64,000 nt of DNA, taken from positions 1 to 64,000 of the forward strand of contig NZ_JMPP01000052.1 of NCBI RefSeq assembly GCF_000735435.1, given 5' to 3'. Below the pieces are notes generated by a model that was given only the letters and a program-made list of their open reading frames with translations, did no database searches and was not told the DNA's origin. Source of the stretch: Klebsiella planticola ATCC 33531. Lineage in GTDB: Bacteria > Pseudomonadota > Gammaproteobacteria > Enterobacterales > Enterobacteriaceae. Made by a program: the position numbers and the translations under genes. This document shows positions 41,910 to 52,920 of the stretch, in pieces (positions within the stretch are counted from its first letter, which is position 1; every line of letters starts with the position of its first letter).

Positions 41910-42644
41910 TCAGACCATATACATTCCGCCGTTGACGTGCAGGGTTTCACCAGAGATGTAACCTGCTTCGTCAGAAGCTAAGAACGCAACCGCACTGGCG
42001 ATTTCTTTTGCATCGCCGAGGCGACCCGCAGGAACTTGCGCCAGAATACCCGCACGCTGATCTTCAGACAGCGCACGCGTCATGTCCGTTTCAATAAAGC
42101 CCGGAGCAACAACGTTAACAGTAATACCGCGGGACGCGACTTCACGTGCCAGCGATTTACTAAAACCAATCAGACCCGCTTTCGCCGCAGCGTAGTTGGC
42201 CTGACCAGCATTTCCCATGGTACCGACCACAGAACCGATAGTAATAATGCGGCCGTGACGCTTTTTCATCATAGCGCGCATTACTGCTTTTGACAGACGG
42301 AAAACTGATGACAGGTTGGTTTCGATAATATCGTTCCACTCATCATCTTTCATTCGCATTAACAGGTTATCACGAGTAATACCGGCATTATTAACCAGGA
42401 TATCAACTTCACCAAACTCTGCGCGAATATTTCCCAGAACAGATTCGATAGATGCCGGATCGGTCACATTCAACAGCATACCTTTGCCATTAGCACCGAG
42501 GTAATCGCTGATCGCCTGCGCACCGCTCTCGCTGGTGGCCGTGCCGATCACTTTCGCGCCACGGGCGACAAGCGTTTCTGCGATTGCGCGGCCAATGCCG
42601 CGACTTGCACCGGTAACCAGCGCGATTTTTCCTTCAAAACTCAT
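41910..42644 (-). CDS. fabG: 3-oxoacyl-[ACP] reductase FabG
   Basis: FabG is the NADPH-dependent beta-ketoacyl-ACP reductase. A 244-residue short-chain dehydrogenase with TGASRGIGRAIAE, NNAG, catalytic Ser in IGSVVGTMG and Tyr/Lys in YAAAKAG. It sits 12 bases after fabD. Confidence 0.97.
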   Translation of the reverse strand: MSFEGKIALVTGASRGIGRAIAETLVARGAKVIGTATSESGAQAISDYLGANGKGMLLNVTDPASIESVLGNIRAEFGEVDILVNNAGITRDNLLMRMKDDEWNDIIETNLSSVFRLSKAVMRAMMKKRHGRIITIGSVVGTMGNAGQANYAAAKAGLIGFSKSLAREVASRGITVNVVAPGFIETDMTRALSEDQRAGILAQVPAGRLGDAKEIASAVAFLASDEAGYISGETLHVNGGMYMV

Positions 42645-42656
42645 GGTATTCCTCTT

Positions 42657-43586
42657 TTATTGCTCAAGCGCCGCAGACATCGCTGCTGGCTCGTTAAGCG
42701 CGGAAGCGGTCAGGGTGTCAACAATACGTTTGGTCAGACCGGTGAGGACTTTACCCGGTCCCACTTCATACAGGTGTTCTACGCCCTGGGATGCCATAAA
42801 CTCAACGGTTTTGGTCCACTGAACCGGGCTGTACAGCTGGCGAATCAGCGCATCGCGAATCGCGTCTGGCGCCGTTTCACACTGCACATCAACGTTGTTC
42901 ACCACCGAAATAACCGGTGCGTTAAAGGTGATGTTTTGCAGTTCGACAGCCAGTTTTTCCGCCGCAGGCTTCATCAGCGCGCAGTGGGACGGGACGCTCA
43001 CCGGCAGCGGCAGCGCACGTTTAGCGCCGGCAGCTTTACAGGCAGCACCGGCACGCTCAACGGCTTCTTTGTTGCCGGCAATGACCACCTGGCCCGGAGA
43101 GTTAAAGTTGACCGGAGCCACGACCTGCCCTTCGGCGGACTCTTCGCAGGCTTTCGCAATAGACGCATCGTCAAGACCGATAATCGCTGACATCGCGCCG
43201 GTCCCTTCCGGGACCGCTTCCTGCATAAATTTGCCGCGCATTTCGACCAGACGCACCGCGTCGGCAAAATCAATCACGCCGGCACAAACCAGCGCGGAAT
43301 ACTCACCCAGGCTATGACCCGCCAGCAGAGCCGGGGTCTTACCGCCCTGCTGCTGCCAGACGCGATACAGCGCCACGGAAGCAGTCAGCAGCGCAGGCTG
43401 GGTTTGCCAGGTTTTGTTCAGCTCTTCCGCCGGGCCCTGCTGAGCAAGCGCCCACAGATCGTAACCCAACGCCGCAGAGGCTTCACGGAAAGTTTCTTCG
43501 ATAACCGGATACGCCGCTGCCATGTCAGACAACATGCCGACCGTCTGAGAACCTTGTCCCGGGAACACAAAAGCAAATTGCGTCAT
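42657..43586 (-). CDS. fabD: Malonyl-CoA:ACP transacylase FabD
   Basis: FabD loads malonyl onto ACP. The 309 residues carry the nucleophile Ser in GHSLGEYSAL, FPGQGSQ at the N terminus and His in VPSHCALM. It lies 15 bases after fabH. Confidence 0.97.
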   Translation of the reverse strand: MTQFAFVFPGQGSQTVGMLSDMAAAYPVIEETFREASAALGYDLWALAQQGPAEELNKTWQTQPALLTASVALYRVWQQQGGKTPALLAGHSLGEYSALVCAGVIDFADAVRLVEMRGKFMQEAVPEGTGAMSAIIGLDDASIAKACEESAEGQVVAPVNFNSPGQVVIAGNKEAVERAGAACKAAGAKRALPLPVSVPSHCALMKPAAEKLAVELQNITFNAPVISVVNNVDVQCETAPDAIRDALIRQLYSPVQWTKTVEFMASQGVEHLYEVGPGKVLTGLTKRIVDTLTASALNEPAAMSAALEQ

Positions 43587-43601
43587 GTCTAAATCCTTAT
43601 C

Positions 43602-44555
43602 CTAAAAACGAACCAGCGCGGAACCCCAGGTGAAACCGCCACCAAAGGCTTCCAGCAGAATCAGCTGACCACGCTGGATGCGGCCATCGCGCACCGCTTC
43701 ATCCAGCGCACAGGGAACGGAAGCCGCGGAGGTATTGCCATGACGATCGAGCGTCACCACCACGTTATCCATCGACATCCCCAGTTTTCTTGCCGTCGCG
43801 CTGATGATGCGCAGGTTAGCCTGATGCGGTACCAGCCAGTCCAGCGCCGAGCGATCGAGATTGTTAGCCGCCAGCGTCTCATCGACAATATGCGCCAGCT
43901 CGGTCACGGCAACTTTAAACACTTCGTTGCCCGCCATCGTCAGATAGATCGGATTTTCCGGCTCAACGCGATCGGCGTTCGGCAGCGTTAACAGCTCGCC
44001 GTAGCGGCCATCCGCATGCAGGTGGGTGGAAATGATACCCGGCTCTTCAGAAGCGCCCAGTACGACGGCTCCCGCGCCATCACCAAAAATAATGATCGTC
44101 CCGCGATCGCCAGGATCGCAGGTACGCGCCAGAACGTCAGCGCCAATCACCAGCGCGTAGTCCACGGCTCCGTTTTTCACGTATTGATCGGCGATGCTCA
44201 GTGCGTAGGTAAACCCTGCGCACGCCGCCGCCACGTCAAAGGCCGGGCAGCCATTAATACCCAGCATAGACTGAATCTGACAAGCCGAACTTGGAAATGC
44301 GTGAGTACCCGAGGTGGTCGCAACAACGATCAGACCAATTTGCTCCGGTTTAACACCCGCCATATCCAGCGCATTTTTTGCCGCTTCAAAACCCAGCGTA
44401 GCAACGGTTTCATTCGGTGCAGCAATACGACGTTCACGGATACCCGTACGAGTAACAATCCACTCGTCAGACGTCTCTACCATTTTTTCCAGGTCGGCGT
44501 TAGTACGCACTTGCTCGGGCAGATAACTGCCGGTACCAATAATCTTCGTATACAT
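43602..44555 (-). CDS. fabH: 3-oxoacyl-[ACP] synthase III FabH
   Basis: FabH starts fatty-acid synthesis by condensing acetyl-CoA with malonyl-ACP. The 317 residues show Cys in [10 protein letters not shown], His in [10 protein letters not shown] and Asn in [11 protein letters not shown]. It follows plsX after 53 bases. Confidence 0.97.
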   Translation of the reverse strand: MYTKIIGTGSYLPEQVRTNADLEKMVETSDEWIVTRTGIRERRIAAPNETVATLGFEAAKNALDMAGVKPEQIGLIVVATTSGTHAFPSSACQIQSMLGINGCPAFDVAAACAGFTYALSIADQYVKNGAVDYALVIGADVLARTCDPGDRGTIIIFGDGAGAVVLGASEEPGIISTHLHADGRYGELLTLPNADRVEPENPIYLTMAGNEVFKVAVTELAHIVDETLAANNLDRSALDWLVPHQANLRIISATARKLGMSMDNVVVTLDRHGNTSAASVPCALDEAVRDGRIQRGQLILLEAFGGGFTWGSALVRF

Positions 44556-44608
44556 GTACGCTCAGTCACTCTTGGGTAATATACCCGCCTTGTTCAAACC
44601 GCTGGGCG

Positions 44609-45706
44609 TCAGCCTTCTTCGTTCGTCCCGCTTTGCTGCCGGGAGTTCCCGTTTCTGTCGCCCGTGGGCAGTTCGAAACCTGCTGGGTATAAAGATTCCA
44701 GGCGAGCGGCGATCCGCTGAGGAATTTGCCGCTGCACCGCCTGCACTGCCTGCTCTATCGCCACGCTGAAGGCGCGCTGATTGGCAGCACCGTGACTCTT
44801 AATCACGGAACCGCGCAATCCTAACAGACAGGCGCCATTATACTGGTCGGGGTTGAGGTGACTGAATCGCCTTGCCAGGCTTTTTTGTAACCAACGCTTC
44901 AATAACAGCAGCCACCACGACCGTTTTTTGCCCTCACCCTGTGATTTCAGCAGCGAGAGGAACATTCTGACAACACCTTCCATAGTTTTTAATGTGACGT
45001 TGCCCGTGAATCCATCACAAACCAGCACATCGGTTTTGCCCGTCAATAGTTCGTTGGCTTCAAGATAGCCGATATAGTTCAGCGACGGCAGTGTCTTCAG
45101 CACCGCAGCGGCATCGCGGATACTGCTGAGGCCCTTCATCTCTTCTTCGCCGATGTTCAACAGCGCGACGCGGGGGTTCTCAATGCCGACCACTTCTTCG
45201 GCCAGTACGGCGCCCATGACCGCAAACTGCACCAGCATCGTACTATCGCAATCCACGTTGGCGCCTAAATCCAGCACCACCGTTTTGCCCTTTTGCTGAT
45301 GCGGTAACACCGTCACCAGCGCCGGACGCTCAATCCCTTCAATGGGTTTGAGTAATAACTTGGCCAGTCCCATCAGCGCGCCGGTATTCCCCGCGCTGAC
45401 GCAGGCTTCCGCCCGCCCTTCTTTTACTAACTCCAGCGCCACGCGCATTGAGCTTCCGCGGCTACTGCGGATCGCCTGAGCGGGCCGCGCATCACTAGCA
45501 ATAACTGACTGCGCAGGGATCACCTGCAGACGCGAACGTTGTTCGAAATCAGCTTTGGCAAGTAATGGCGTGATGGTGTCGGGGTCGCCGACTAAAAGAA
45601 GTGTGAGTTGCGAATTAGAGTTCAGTGCCTGCAGTGCTGCAGGCACTGTCACGGATGGGCCAAAATCACCCCCCATGACATCTAACGCCAGGGTTAGACG
45701 TGTCAA
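44609..45706 (-). CDS. plsX: Acyl-phosphate synthase PlsX
   Basis: PlsX makes acyl-phosphate from acyl-ACP for phospholipid synthesis. The 365 residues begin [19 protein letters not shown], identical to E. coli over that stretch; the C terminus ([19 protein letters not shown]) is different and about nine residues longer. Other conserved parts are [14 protein letters not shown] and [10 protein letters not shown]. About 200 bases holding an ERIC-like element separate it from rpmF. Confidence 0.95.
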   Translation of the reverse strand: MTRLTLALDVMGGDFGPSVTVPAALQALNSNSQLTLLLVGDPDTITPLLAKADFEQRSRLQVIPAQSVIASDARPAQAIRSSRGSSMRVALELVKEGRAEACVSAGNTGALMGLAKLLLKPIEGIERPALVTVLPHQQKGKTVVLDLGANVDCDSTMLVQFAVMGAVLAEEVVGIENPRVALLNIGEEEMKGLSSIRDAAAVLKTLPSLNYIGYLEANELLTGKTDVLVCDGFTGNVTLKTMEGVVRMFLSLLKSQGEGKKRSWWLLLLKRWLQKSLARRFSHLNPDQYNGACLLGLRGSVIKSHGAANQRAFSVAIEQAVQAVQRQIPQRIAARLESLYPAGFELPTGDRNGNSRQQSGTNEEG

Positions 45707-45782
45707 GATATCGTCGCTGCCCGGTTCGGTTATTCCCCAGTCACCTGGGGAAATCCTCGCTAAGCTTCATCACGCTCATACT

Positions 45783-45898
45783 CTTTGTCTTTCACGCTGC
45801 AAGTATGTTGACTGCGCTCGTTCATCCCAGTCACATAGTTGTCTATGCTGCCGGCGATGTTCTCGCTTACGCCTCTTGCCGCGCGAAATCCATGGAGT
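45783..45898. repeat. ERIC-like element between rpmF and plsX
   Basis: The stretch reads tttcacgctgcaagtatgtt, then the core cgctcgttcatcccagtcac, a catag-ttgt-ctatg hairpin, then gatgttctcgcttacgcctc. This follows the ERIC consensus arm-core-arm order with substitutions. It is inside the yceD-rpmF-plsX-fab transcript. Ends are approximate. Confidence 0.7.
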
Positions 45899-45907
45899 CG
45901 TGCGTGA

Positions 45908-46093
<186 letters not shown>

Positions 46094-46097
46094 TCAA

Positions 46098-46619
46098 TTA
46101 CTTATGCTTTAAGCTGGCTAATACGGCAAATGGATTTGGTTTTTGTGCCTCTTCAGGCAGTTCACCAAAGACCATGTCCGCGTCGGACACTTCACAGTGT
46201 TCAGAATCATGCACCGGAACTACAGGCAAGGAGAGAATGATTTCATCCTCAACCATCGCTTGCAGGTCGATTTCACCGAATTCGTTAACCTCAATCGGCT
46301 CATACGCTTCCGGCAGTGCTTCGGCCTGTTCGTCATTTCTGACGGGGCTAAAACAATACGTGGTGTGGACATGATGGGGGAACGGTTTCCCGCAACGCTG
46401 ACATTCGAGGGTTACTGATACCTTTGCATCGCCGGTAATAACGGCAAGGCGCTGATTATCAATAGCGAACGACATGCTGCATTCCACATCGCTGTCCACG
46501 CTGACTACTGAATCGGCTACACGTTCAACCTGATCACGGGCATAGATACCTTCGTAATCGAGGCGTTTTTGAGCCGTGCGAACCGGATCGAGAGTCAGGG
46601 GTAATTTTACCTTTTGCAT
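46098..46619 (-). CDS. yceD: YceD, DUF177 protein (23S rRNA accumulation)
   Basis: The 173-residue protein belongs to DUF177, linked in E. coli to 23S rRNA accumulation. Conserved cysteines ECQRCGKPF and the acidic tail ending SLKHK are present. First gene of the rpmF-fab operon and divergent from yceF. Confidence 0.93.
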   Translation of the reverse strand: MQKVKLPLTLDPVRTAQKRLDYEGIYARDQVERVADSVVSVDSDVECSMSFAIDNQRLAVITGDAKVSVTLECQRCGKPFPHHVHTTYCFSPVRNDEQAEALPEAYEPIEVNEFGEIDLQAMVEDEIILSLPVVPVHDSEHCEVSDADMVFGELPEEAQKPNPFAVLASLKHK

Positions 46620-46760
46620 AGGGCGCGCATATTAACTTTGTAATGTCATAGAGTCAAAGAAAAAGGCAGCCTCAGGTTGCCTTTCGCCATTTATTCGCAC
46701 ACATTGCGGCCCATAGTTTAAAATGATGCTCTTAGAAGCGCTATATGTGGATGAAAAAAT

Positions 46761-47345
46761 ATGTCTGAACTTATCCTGGCGTCGACCTCGCCGTGGCGGC
46801 GAATGCTGCTGGAAAAACTGGCCATGCCGTTTGACTGCGCGGCGCCTGATGTGGATGAAACACCCCACCCCGGCGAATCTGCCCGTCAGCTGGTGGTCCG
46901 TCTGGCGCAGGCGAAGGCGCAGGCTCTTGCCGAACGCTATCCCCGGCACTTAATTATCGGATCCGATCAGGTTTGCGTCCTCGATGGCGAAATTACCGGC
47001 AAGCCGCACAGCGAAGAGAATGCGCGCCTGCAGTTAAGGAAAGCCAGCGGCACGATTGTGACCTTTTATACCGGACTGGCACTTTATCATTCCGCCAATG
47101 GCCATCTACAAACCGAGTGTGAACCCTTTGATGTCCATTTTCGCCATTTAAGCGACCAGGAAATAGACAATTATGTGCGCAAAGAGCGTCCGCTGCACTG
47201 CGCCGGGAGTTTTAAAAGTGAAGGTCTGGGCATTACCCTTTTCGAGCGACTGGAAGGACGTGACCCGAATGCGCTGGTGGGCCTGCCGCTGATCGCCCTG
47301 TGTCAGATGCTACGCCGGGAAGGCTGTAATCCGCTGTTGCGCTAG
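46761..47345 (+). CDS. yceF: YceF, Maf-family 7-methyl-GTP pyrophosphatase
   Basis: A nucleotide house-cleaning enzyme that hydrolyses m7GTP. The 194 residues show the Maf N-terminal motif [17 protein letters not shown] and the conserved [12 protein letters not shown] and GKPHSEENA segments. It is divergent from yceD and convergent with rluC. Confidence 0.93.
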   Translation: MSELILASTSPWRRMLLEKLAMPFDCAAPDVDETPHPGESARQLVVRLAQAKAQALAERYPRHLIIGSDQVCVLDGEITGKPHSEENARLQLRKASGTIVTFYTGLALYHSANGHLQTECEPFDVHFRHLSDQEIDNYVRKERPLHCAGSFKSEGLGITLFERLEGRDPNALVGLPLIALCQMLRREGCNPLLR

Positions 47346-47814
47346 CCGTTTATTCTGCCGGGCCGGAACCGCCGTTCTGGCCTGCTGCTCTACCTTGGTT
47401 TTTTTCCGTCTCAGCCAGTCATCTCATTTCCCCTCTTAGCGACTGAAAATAACCGTGGACTCACTCACGCGCCTGGCCGCGGCTGTCTGTTACCCTGCCA
47501 GCCTGATGTTGCTCATCACCGTGGGGATGGGGCAGACTGCCGGCCTGTTTATCCATCCGCTGATGGGCGAAACAACACCACTATTGCCGAAGTCAGGATG
47601 GCGCTGGCGACAGGTCAGTGGCAGTGGGGAGCGAGCCAGCCGCCGTCTGGCCTGGCCCGGAGGTCTGGCGAACGGCAATCCTGATGGGGTGCGGTATGGG
47701 ATATCGCGCTGGCGCGGCGGGTAAATTTACCCATAAAGGAGAAAAACGTCGCGGTGAATGCTGGCACAGCGACGCAGCAGATGACAATGGCGGATTCAGC
47801 GTCCGCCGGGACGA
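47346..47814. other. yceF-rluC convergent gap with a possible remnant
   Basis: About 470 bases with no recognised gene. A hairpin (ggccggaac/gttctggcc, 47361-47382) follows yceF but lacks an adjacent T run. A GTG-started open frame (47455-47724, 89 residues) has a hydrophobic start (LAAAVCYPASLMLLITVGMG) and then a low-complexity tail; I cannot assign it and it may be chance or a decayed gene. Confidence 0.4.
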
Positions 47815-48768
47815 TCATTTACTATTACGTAGCACCTGCAGGCAGCGCTTCAGCTGGTTATCCAGCGGCGCTTCGACACGCATCACTTCCCCGGTCCCCG
47901 GATGAGTAAATTTCAGCGCGGCAGCATGGAGGAACAACCGATTCAGGCCGGTGCCAGCCAGCTGTTTGTCAAACTCGCGGTCGCCATAACGGTCGTCAAA
48001 GGCAATGGGGTGGCCCGCATACTGCGTGTGAACGCGGATCTGGTGCGTACGCCCGGTCACCGGACTGCAGCGAACCAGCGTCGCGTGCGTATAGCGCTCT
48101 TCAACCTTAAAGCGCGTCTCCGACGGTTTTCCTTCCTGACTGACGCGAACGATACGTTCGCCGCTCTGCAGAATGTTTTTCAGCAGCGGTGCCTGCACCA
48201 CTTTGGTGTGCGACTGCCACTGCCCGCGCACCAGCGCCAGATAATCCTTCTGCATCCCCTTTTCGCGCAGCTGTTCATGCAGCGAACGCAGCGCGGAACG
48301 CTTCTTCGCGACCAGCAGTACGCCGGAGGTATCGCGGTCAAGGCGGTGAACCAGTTCGAGGAAACGGGCTTCCGGACGCAGCGCGCGCAGGCCTTCAATG
48401 ACGCCGAAACTCAGGCCGCTGCCGCCGTGCACCGCGGTACCGGAAGGTTTGTTCAGCACCAGAATATGGTCATCTTCATACAGAATCACGTCGGCCAGCG
48501 CCGACACTTTCTGCAGATGCGGGGAGACGGCTTCTTCTTCACGCTCGGCAACCCGAACAGGCGGAATGCGGATTTCGTCGCCGGCTTCCAGCTTGTATTC
48601 CGGCTTGACGCGTTTTTTATTCACCCGCACCTCGCCTTTACGCAGGATGCGATAAATCATGCTCTTCGGTACGCCCTTTAGCTGCGTACGCAAAAAGTTA
48701 TCGATGCGTTGCCCCGCTTCATCGGCGGTAATGGCAACCATTTTTACGCTTGGAGTCTCAGTTTTCAT
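47815..48768 (-). CDS. rluC: 23S rRNA pseudouridine synthase RluC
   Basis: RluC makes pseudouridine at positions 955, 2504 and 2580 of 23S rRNA (E. coli numbering). The 317-residue protein has an N-terminal S4 domain (RIDNFLRTQLKGVPKSMIYRI region) and the catalytic Asp in HRLDRDTSG. The ATG at 48768 (MKTETPSVK) matches the family; an in-frame ATG at 48810 is not conserved. Divergent from rne. Confidence 0.96.
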   Translation of the reverse strand: MKTETPSVKMVAITADEAGQRIDNFLRTQLKGVPKSMIYRILRKGEVRVNKKRVKPEYKLEAGDEIRIPPVRVAEREEEAVSPHLQKVSALADVILYEDDHILVLNKPSGTAVHGGSGLSFGVIEGLRALRPEARFLELVHRLDRDTSGVLLVAKKRSALRSLHEQLREKGMQKDYLALVRGQWQSHTKVVQAPLLKNILQSGERIVRVSQEGKPSETRFKVEERYTHATLVRCSPVTGRTHQIRVHTQYAGHPIAFDDRYGDREFDKQLAGTGLNRLFLHAAALKFTHPGTGEVMRVEAPLDNQLKRCLQVLRNSK

Positions 48769-49597
48769 GGTGCGCGATTCTAAATAGCCCGACGCATTAG
48801 CGCCACTCATTTTTATATGCTTATATTTATCATTATCCGGTTTTCATTGAATGCTTCATCGGCGTTTTGTTTGTTATTAGAACAATCTGTATGCGCTGGT
48901 GAAAAAACTGTGAGTAACCGGGTGATAAAAGGTAAAAGTCAACTTGCTATAACAAGGTTAGCAATGGAATAATGATGCCGTTTTCCGTGTTGAATCTTGT
49001 TAGAACAAGAAATTAGCGGAATGACCAATTTTGTCTGACCGATCATCCACGCAGCAATGGCGTAAGACGTATTGATCTTTCAGACAGTTAGCGGGCTGCG
49101 GGTTGCAGTCCTTACCGGTACAGGCCTCTATGGATTTCACGTCGCAGGAAGGCGTCGACTCCGGGTATTCCCGGGTGCTCTACTCAGTCCGCTGATTGAG
49201 ATGAGCGGGTTAAGCCACTACATCTGTAACGTGAAAGACGACGAGATATACGCAAAATTATTCAGGATGCGCCAAGGCGGCGAAAGAGAGAATCTCCGGA
49301 ACTGACATCATCAGTAAGTCAGCAACAGGGGTGAAACGAGCAAGCCGACGCAGAAGCAACCTGAAAAATGACGCGTATAAATGGAATCTTCTCTGGTGAT
49401 ACATCCCAGGCTGTTCCCCTGCTAATTGCGCTGTGTTTCCGTTTGAAATACAGGCGACCGACACTCTGCGCCTCTTAAGCGCGCGACAACCGTGAGGTTG
49501 GCGACGTGAAACAGACACGAGGCCATCGGTTTCCCCCGGCAAGGCAATACTCTGCCCGCAGCTTAGTCGTCAATGTAAGAATAATGAGTAAGTTACG
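48769..49597 (+). other. rluC-rne intergenic region and long rne leader
   Basis: 829 bases contain the divergent promoters and the rne leader (361 bases from the main start in E. coli). No gene was found. The first 300 bases are AT-rich; exact promoters could not be fixed by eye. Confidence 0.7.
49434..49513 (+). ncRNA. rne 5'-UTR autoregulatory structure
   Basis: A branched fold is visible: an outer helix tgtttc (49434) with gaaaca (49508), an arm aggcg/cgcct (49452-49473) and an arm caacc-gtga-ggttg (49487-49500). This corresponds to the conserved leader stem-loops by which RNase E senses and cuts its own mRNA in E. coli. The assignment to particular named hairpins is inference. Confidence 0.65.
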
Positions 49598-52500
49598 ATG
49601 AAAAGAATGTTAATCAACGCAACTCAGCAGGAAGAGTTGCGCGTCGCCCTTGTTGATGGGCAGCGCCTGTACGACCTGGATATCGAAAGCCCCGGGCACG
49701 AACAGAAAAAAGCGAACATCTACAAAGGCAAAATTACCCGTATTGAACCTAGCCTTGAAGCCGCGTTTGTTGATTACGGCGCCGAGCGTCATGGTTTCCT
49801 CCCCCTCAAAGAAATCGCCCGCGAATACTTCCCTGCTAACTACAATTCTCATGGTCGTCCGAATATTAAGGATGTTCTGCGTGAAGGTCAGGAAGTGATT
49901 GTTCAGATTGATAAAGAAGAACGTGGCAACAAAGGCGCCGCGCTCACCACCTTTATCAGCCTGGCGGGTAGCTATCTGGTACTGATGCCGAACAACCCGC
50001 GCGCGGGCGGTATTTCACGCCGCATTGAGGGTGACGATCGTACAGAACTAAAAGAAGCGCTGGCCAGCCTTGAGCTGCCGGACGGCATGGGGCTTATCGT
50101 GCGTACCGCGGGCGTCGGCAAATCTGCCGAAGCGCTGCAGTGGGACCTGAGCTTCCGTCTGAAACATTGGGAAGCAATCCAGAAAGCCGCTGAAAGCCGC
50201 CCGGCGCCGTTCCTGATCCATCAGGAAAGCAACGTCATCGTGCGTGCCTTCCGTGATTACCTGCGCCAGGACATCGGCGAAATCCTGATCGATAACCCGA
50301 AAGTGCTTGAGCTGGCTCGCCAGCACATCGCCGCACTGGGCCGCCCGGATTTCAGCAGCAAAATCAAACTGTACACCGGTGAAATCCCGCTGTTCAGCCA
50401 TTATCAAATCGAATCGCAGATTGAATCCGCCTTCCAGCGCGAAGTGCGCCTGCCTTCCGGCGGGTCAATCGTTATCGACAGCACCGAAGCGTTAACCGCT
50501 ATCGATATCAACTCCGCTCGCGCCACCCGCGGCGGCGACATCGAAGAAACGGCATTCAACACCAACCTGGAAGCAGCCGATGAGATTGCTCGCCAGCTGC
50601 GTCTGCGTGACCTCGGCGGCCTGATTGTCATCGACTTCATCGACATGACGCCAGTACGCCACCAGCGCGCGGTGGAAAACCGCCTGCGCGAAGCGGTGCG
50701 TCAGGATCGTGCGCGTATCCAGATCAGTCATATCTCTCGCTTCGGCCTGCTCGAGATGTCGCGTCAGCGTCTGAGCCCGTCGCTGGGTGAATCCAGTCAT
50801 CACGTCTGCCCACGCTGTAGCGGTACCGGCACCGTTCGTGATAACGAATCCCTGTCGCTCTCTATCCTGCGTCTGATTGAAGAAGAAGCGCTGAAAGAGA
50901 ACACCCAGGAAGTTCACGCTATCGTGCCTGTGCCGATTGCGTCCTACCTGCTGAACGAAAAACGTGCTGCGGTGAGCGCCATCGAAACCCGCCAGGGCGA
51001 CGTGCGCGTGATCATCGTCCCGAACGATCAGATGGAAACCCCGCACTACTCCGTGCTGCGCGTACGTAAAGGCGAAGAGACCTCTACCCTGAGCTATCTG
51101 CTGCCTAAACTGCACGAAGAAGAGATGGCGCTGCCTGCTGACGAAGAACCGGCCGAGCGTAAGCGCCCTGAGCAGCCGGCCCTGGCCACCTTCGTGATGC
51201 CGGACGTCCCGCCAGCGCCAGAGCAGGAAGTTCCTGTTGCCGCACCTGCCGCCGCAAAACCAGCGGTAGCCGCTGCTGCGCCAGCGCAGCCTGGTCTGCT
51301 CTCCCGCTTCTTTGGCGCCCTGAAAAACATCTTCTCCGGTGCAGAAGAGACCAAACCGGCAGAACCTCAGGTAGAGAAGAAAGCCGAAGAGAAACCGGAA
51401 CGTCAGCAAGAACGTCGTAAACCGCGGACCAACAATCGCCGCGATCGCAACGATCGTCGTGATAACCGTGATAACCGCGACGGTCGTGATAACCGCGATA
51501 ACCGTGCTGAAAATACCGAAGGCCGTGAACCTCGTGAATCCCGCGAGGAAAACCGCCGTAATCGTCGCGAGAAACAGCAGCAGAATGTCGAGCCGCGTGA
51601 ATCTCGTCAGACGGTGACCGAGGATGCAGAAAAAGGCAAAGCGCGCGATGAGCAGCAGCCGCGTCGTGAGCGTAATCGTCGTCGTAATGACGAGAAGCGC
51701 CAGGCTCCGCAGGAAGCCAAAGCACAAACGCGCGAAGAGCCAGTAGTTCAGCAGGAAGTCGAGCAGGAAGAACGCGTTCAGACGATGTCCCGTCGTAAAC
51801 CGCGTCAGTTATCCCAGAAAGTTCGCATCGAGTCTGCGGTAGCTGAAACGGCCGATCAGGTTGTTGAAACCGTGCCTGCGGTCCAGCCGGAAGCGGTCGC
51901 TCCGCGCACGGAACTGGCGAAAGTCGATCTGCCTGCCGTCGTTGAAAGCAACGGCGACCATGACGACAACAACGAGTCTCGCGAAGCCAACGGTATGCCG
52001 CGTCGCTCCCGTCGCTCGCCGCGTCATCTGCGCGTCAGCGGCCAGCGTCGTCGTCGTTACCGCGATGAGCGTTACCCGACCCAGTCGCCGATGCCGCTGA
52101 CCGTAGCCTGTGCATCCCCGGAAATGGCGTCAGGTAAAGTGTGGATTCGTTACCCGGTTGTCCGTCCGCAGGATCAACAGCAGGAAGAACAGCAGGTTCA
52201 GGCGTCCGTTACTGAAACTGTCGCTCCTGTTGCTGTCGCTGAAGCCGCCATTGCAGAAGTGGTCGCCCCGGCGGTTGCCGAGGCGGCGCCTGCTGCCGCC
52301 GAACAACCTGTCGTAGCCGAAGCAACCGCCGCTGAAGCCGCGCAGACTGTTCAGCCGGAAGTCGCCCGCGAAACCGAGGTTGCGCCGCAGGATGCTATCG
52401 CCGCAGAAGCGCCGGTTGTTGAGGCAGAAAGCGGTGTTGCGCCGGTTGCTGCAGAACCGGAAACGGTAGCAGTAGAAACAGCAGCTGAAGCCGTTGTTGA

Positions 52501-52876
52501 GGAATCTGCCCCGGTTGTGGCACAAGCAGCTCCGGCACCGCAGGTCATTGAACCCGCGCCGGTGGTTGAAGCTACTCCGGTGGTTGAACCCGCCCCAGTG
52601 GTTGAAGCCGCTCCGGTCCTGGAAACAGCGCCGGTCGTCGAATCAGCGCCTGCTCCGGTCGTGGTCGCCACACCCGCGGCGGCGGTTATCGTGTCTCATC
52701 GCCACGCGACCGCCCCGATGACGCGTGCCCCGGCGCCGGCCTACGAGCCAGAAGCGCCGCGTCACAGCGACTGGGTTCGCCCGTCGTTTGCCTTTGACGG
52801 CAAAGGTGCGGCAGGCGGCCACAGCGCCACTCATCAGGCGACGGCGGAACCAACCCGTCCACAACCTGCCGAGTAA
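49598..52876 (+). CDS. rne: Ribonuclease E
   Basis: RNase E starts mRNA decay and scaffolds the degradosome. The 1092-residue protein is longer than E. coli (1061). The catalytic half has an S1 domain (about 36-125), the Mg-binding Asp in [16 protein letters not shown] and LIVIDFIDM, and the zinc-link CPRCSGTG. The second half is disordered: an amphipathic membrane helix ([17 protein letters not shown]), an Arg/Asp/Asn-rich RNA-binding block (51400-51700), a second Arg-rich block, a Val/Ala/Glu/Pro repeat region, and a C-terminal PNPase-type tail. Autoregulated through its leader. Confidence 0.97.
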   Translation: MKRMLINATQQEELRVALVDGQRLYDLDIESPGHEQKKANIYKGKITRIEPSLEAAFVDYGAERHGFLPLKEIAREYFPANYNSHGRPNIKDVLREGQEVIVQIDKEERGNKGAALTTFISLAGSYLVLMPNNPRAGGISRRIEGDDRTELKEALASLELPDGMGLIVRTAGVGKSAEALQWDLSFRLKHWEAIQKAAESRPAPFLIHQESNVIVRAFRDYLRQDIGEILIDNPKVLELARQHIAALGRPDFSSKIKLYTGEIPLFSHYQIESQIESAFQREVRLPSGGSIVIDSTEALTAIDINSARATRGGDIEETAFNTNLEAADEIARQLRLRDLGGLIVIDFIDMTPVRHQRAVENRLREAVRQDRARIQISHISRFGLLEMSRQRLSPSLGESSHHVCPRCSGTGTVRDNESLSLSILRLIEEEALKENTQEVHAIVPVPIASYLLNEKRAAVSAIETRQGDVRVIIVPNDQMETPHYSVLRVRKGEETSTLSYLLPKLHEEEMALPADEEPAERKRPEQPALATFVMPDVPPAPEQEVPVAAPAAAKPAVAAAAPAQPGLLSRFFGALKNIFSGAEETKPAEPQVEKKAEEKPERQQERRKPRTNNRRDRNDRRDNRDNRDGRDNRDNRAENTEGREPRESREENRRNRREKQQQNVEPRESRQTVTEDAEKGKARDEQQPRRERNRRRNDEKRQAPQEAKAQTREEPVVQQEVEQEERVQTMSRRKPRQLSQKVRIESAVAETADQVVETVPAVQPEAVAPRTELAKVDLPAVVESNGDHDDNNESREANGMPRRSRRSPRHLRVSGQRRRRYRDERYPTQSPMPLTVACASPEMASGKVWIRYPVVRPQDQQQEEQQVQASVTETVAPVAVAEAAIAEVVAPAVAEAAPAAAEQPVVAEATAAEAAQTVQPEVARETEVAPQDAIAAEAPVVEAESGVAPVAAEPETVAVETAAEAVVEESAPVVAQAAPAPQVIEPAPVVEATPVVEPAPVVEAAPVLETAPVVESAPAPVVVATPAAAVIVSHRHATAPMTRAPAPAYEPEAPRHSDWVRPSFAFDGKGAAGGHSATHQATAEPTRPQPAE

Positions 52877-52890
52877 ACGCGGTACGGCAT

Positions 52891-52920
52891 CAAAAAAACC
52901 GGCCTCTGGCCGGTTTTTTA
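52891..52920. terminator. bidirectional terminator between rne and LysR gene
   Basis: Aaccggcc-tct-ggccggtt flanked by A7 and T6, so it works in both directions for the convergent genes. It touches the LysR gene stop. Confidence 0.9.

Noticed and set aside
50492-51727. 411-codon frame opposite rne
   Set aside because: Phe/Leu/Arg-rich antisense of the acidic and Arg-rich RNase E tail; no ribosome site or motif.
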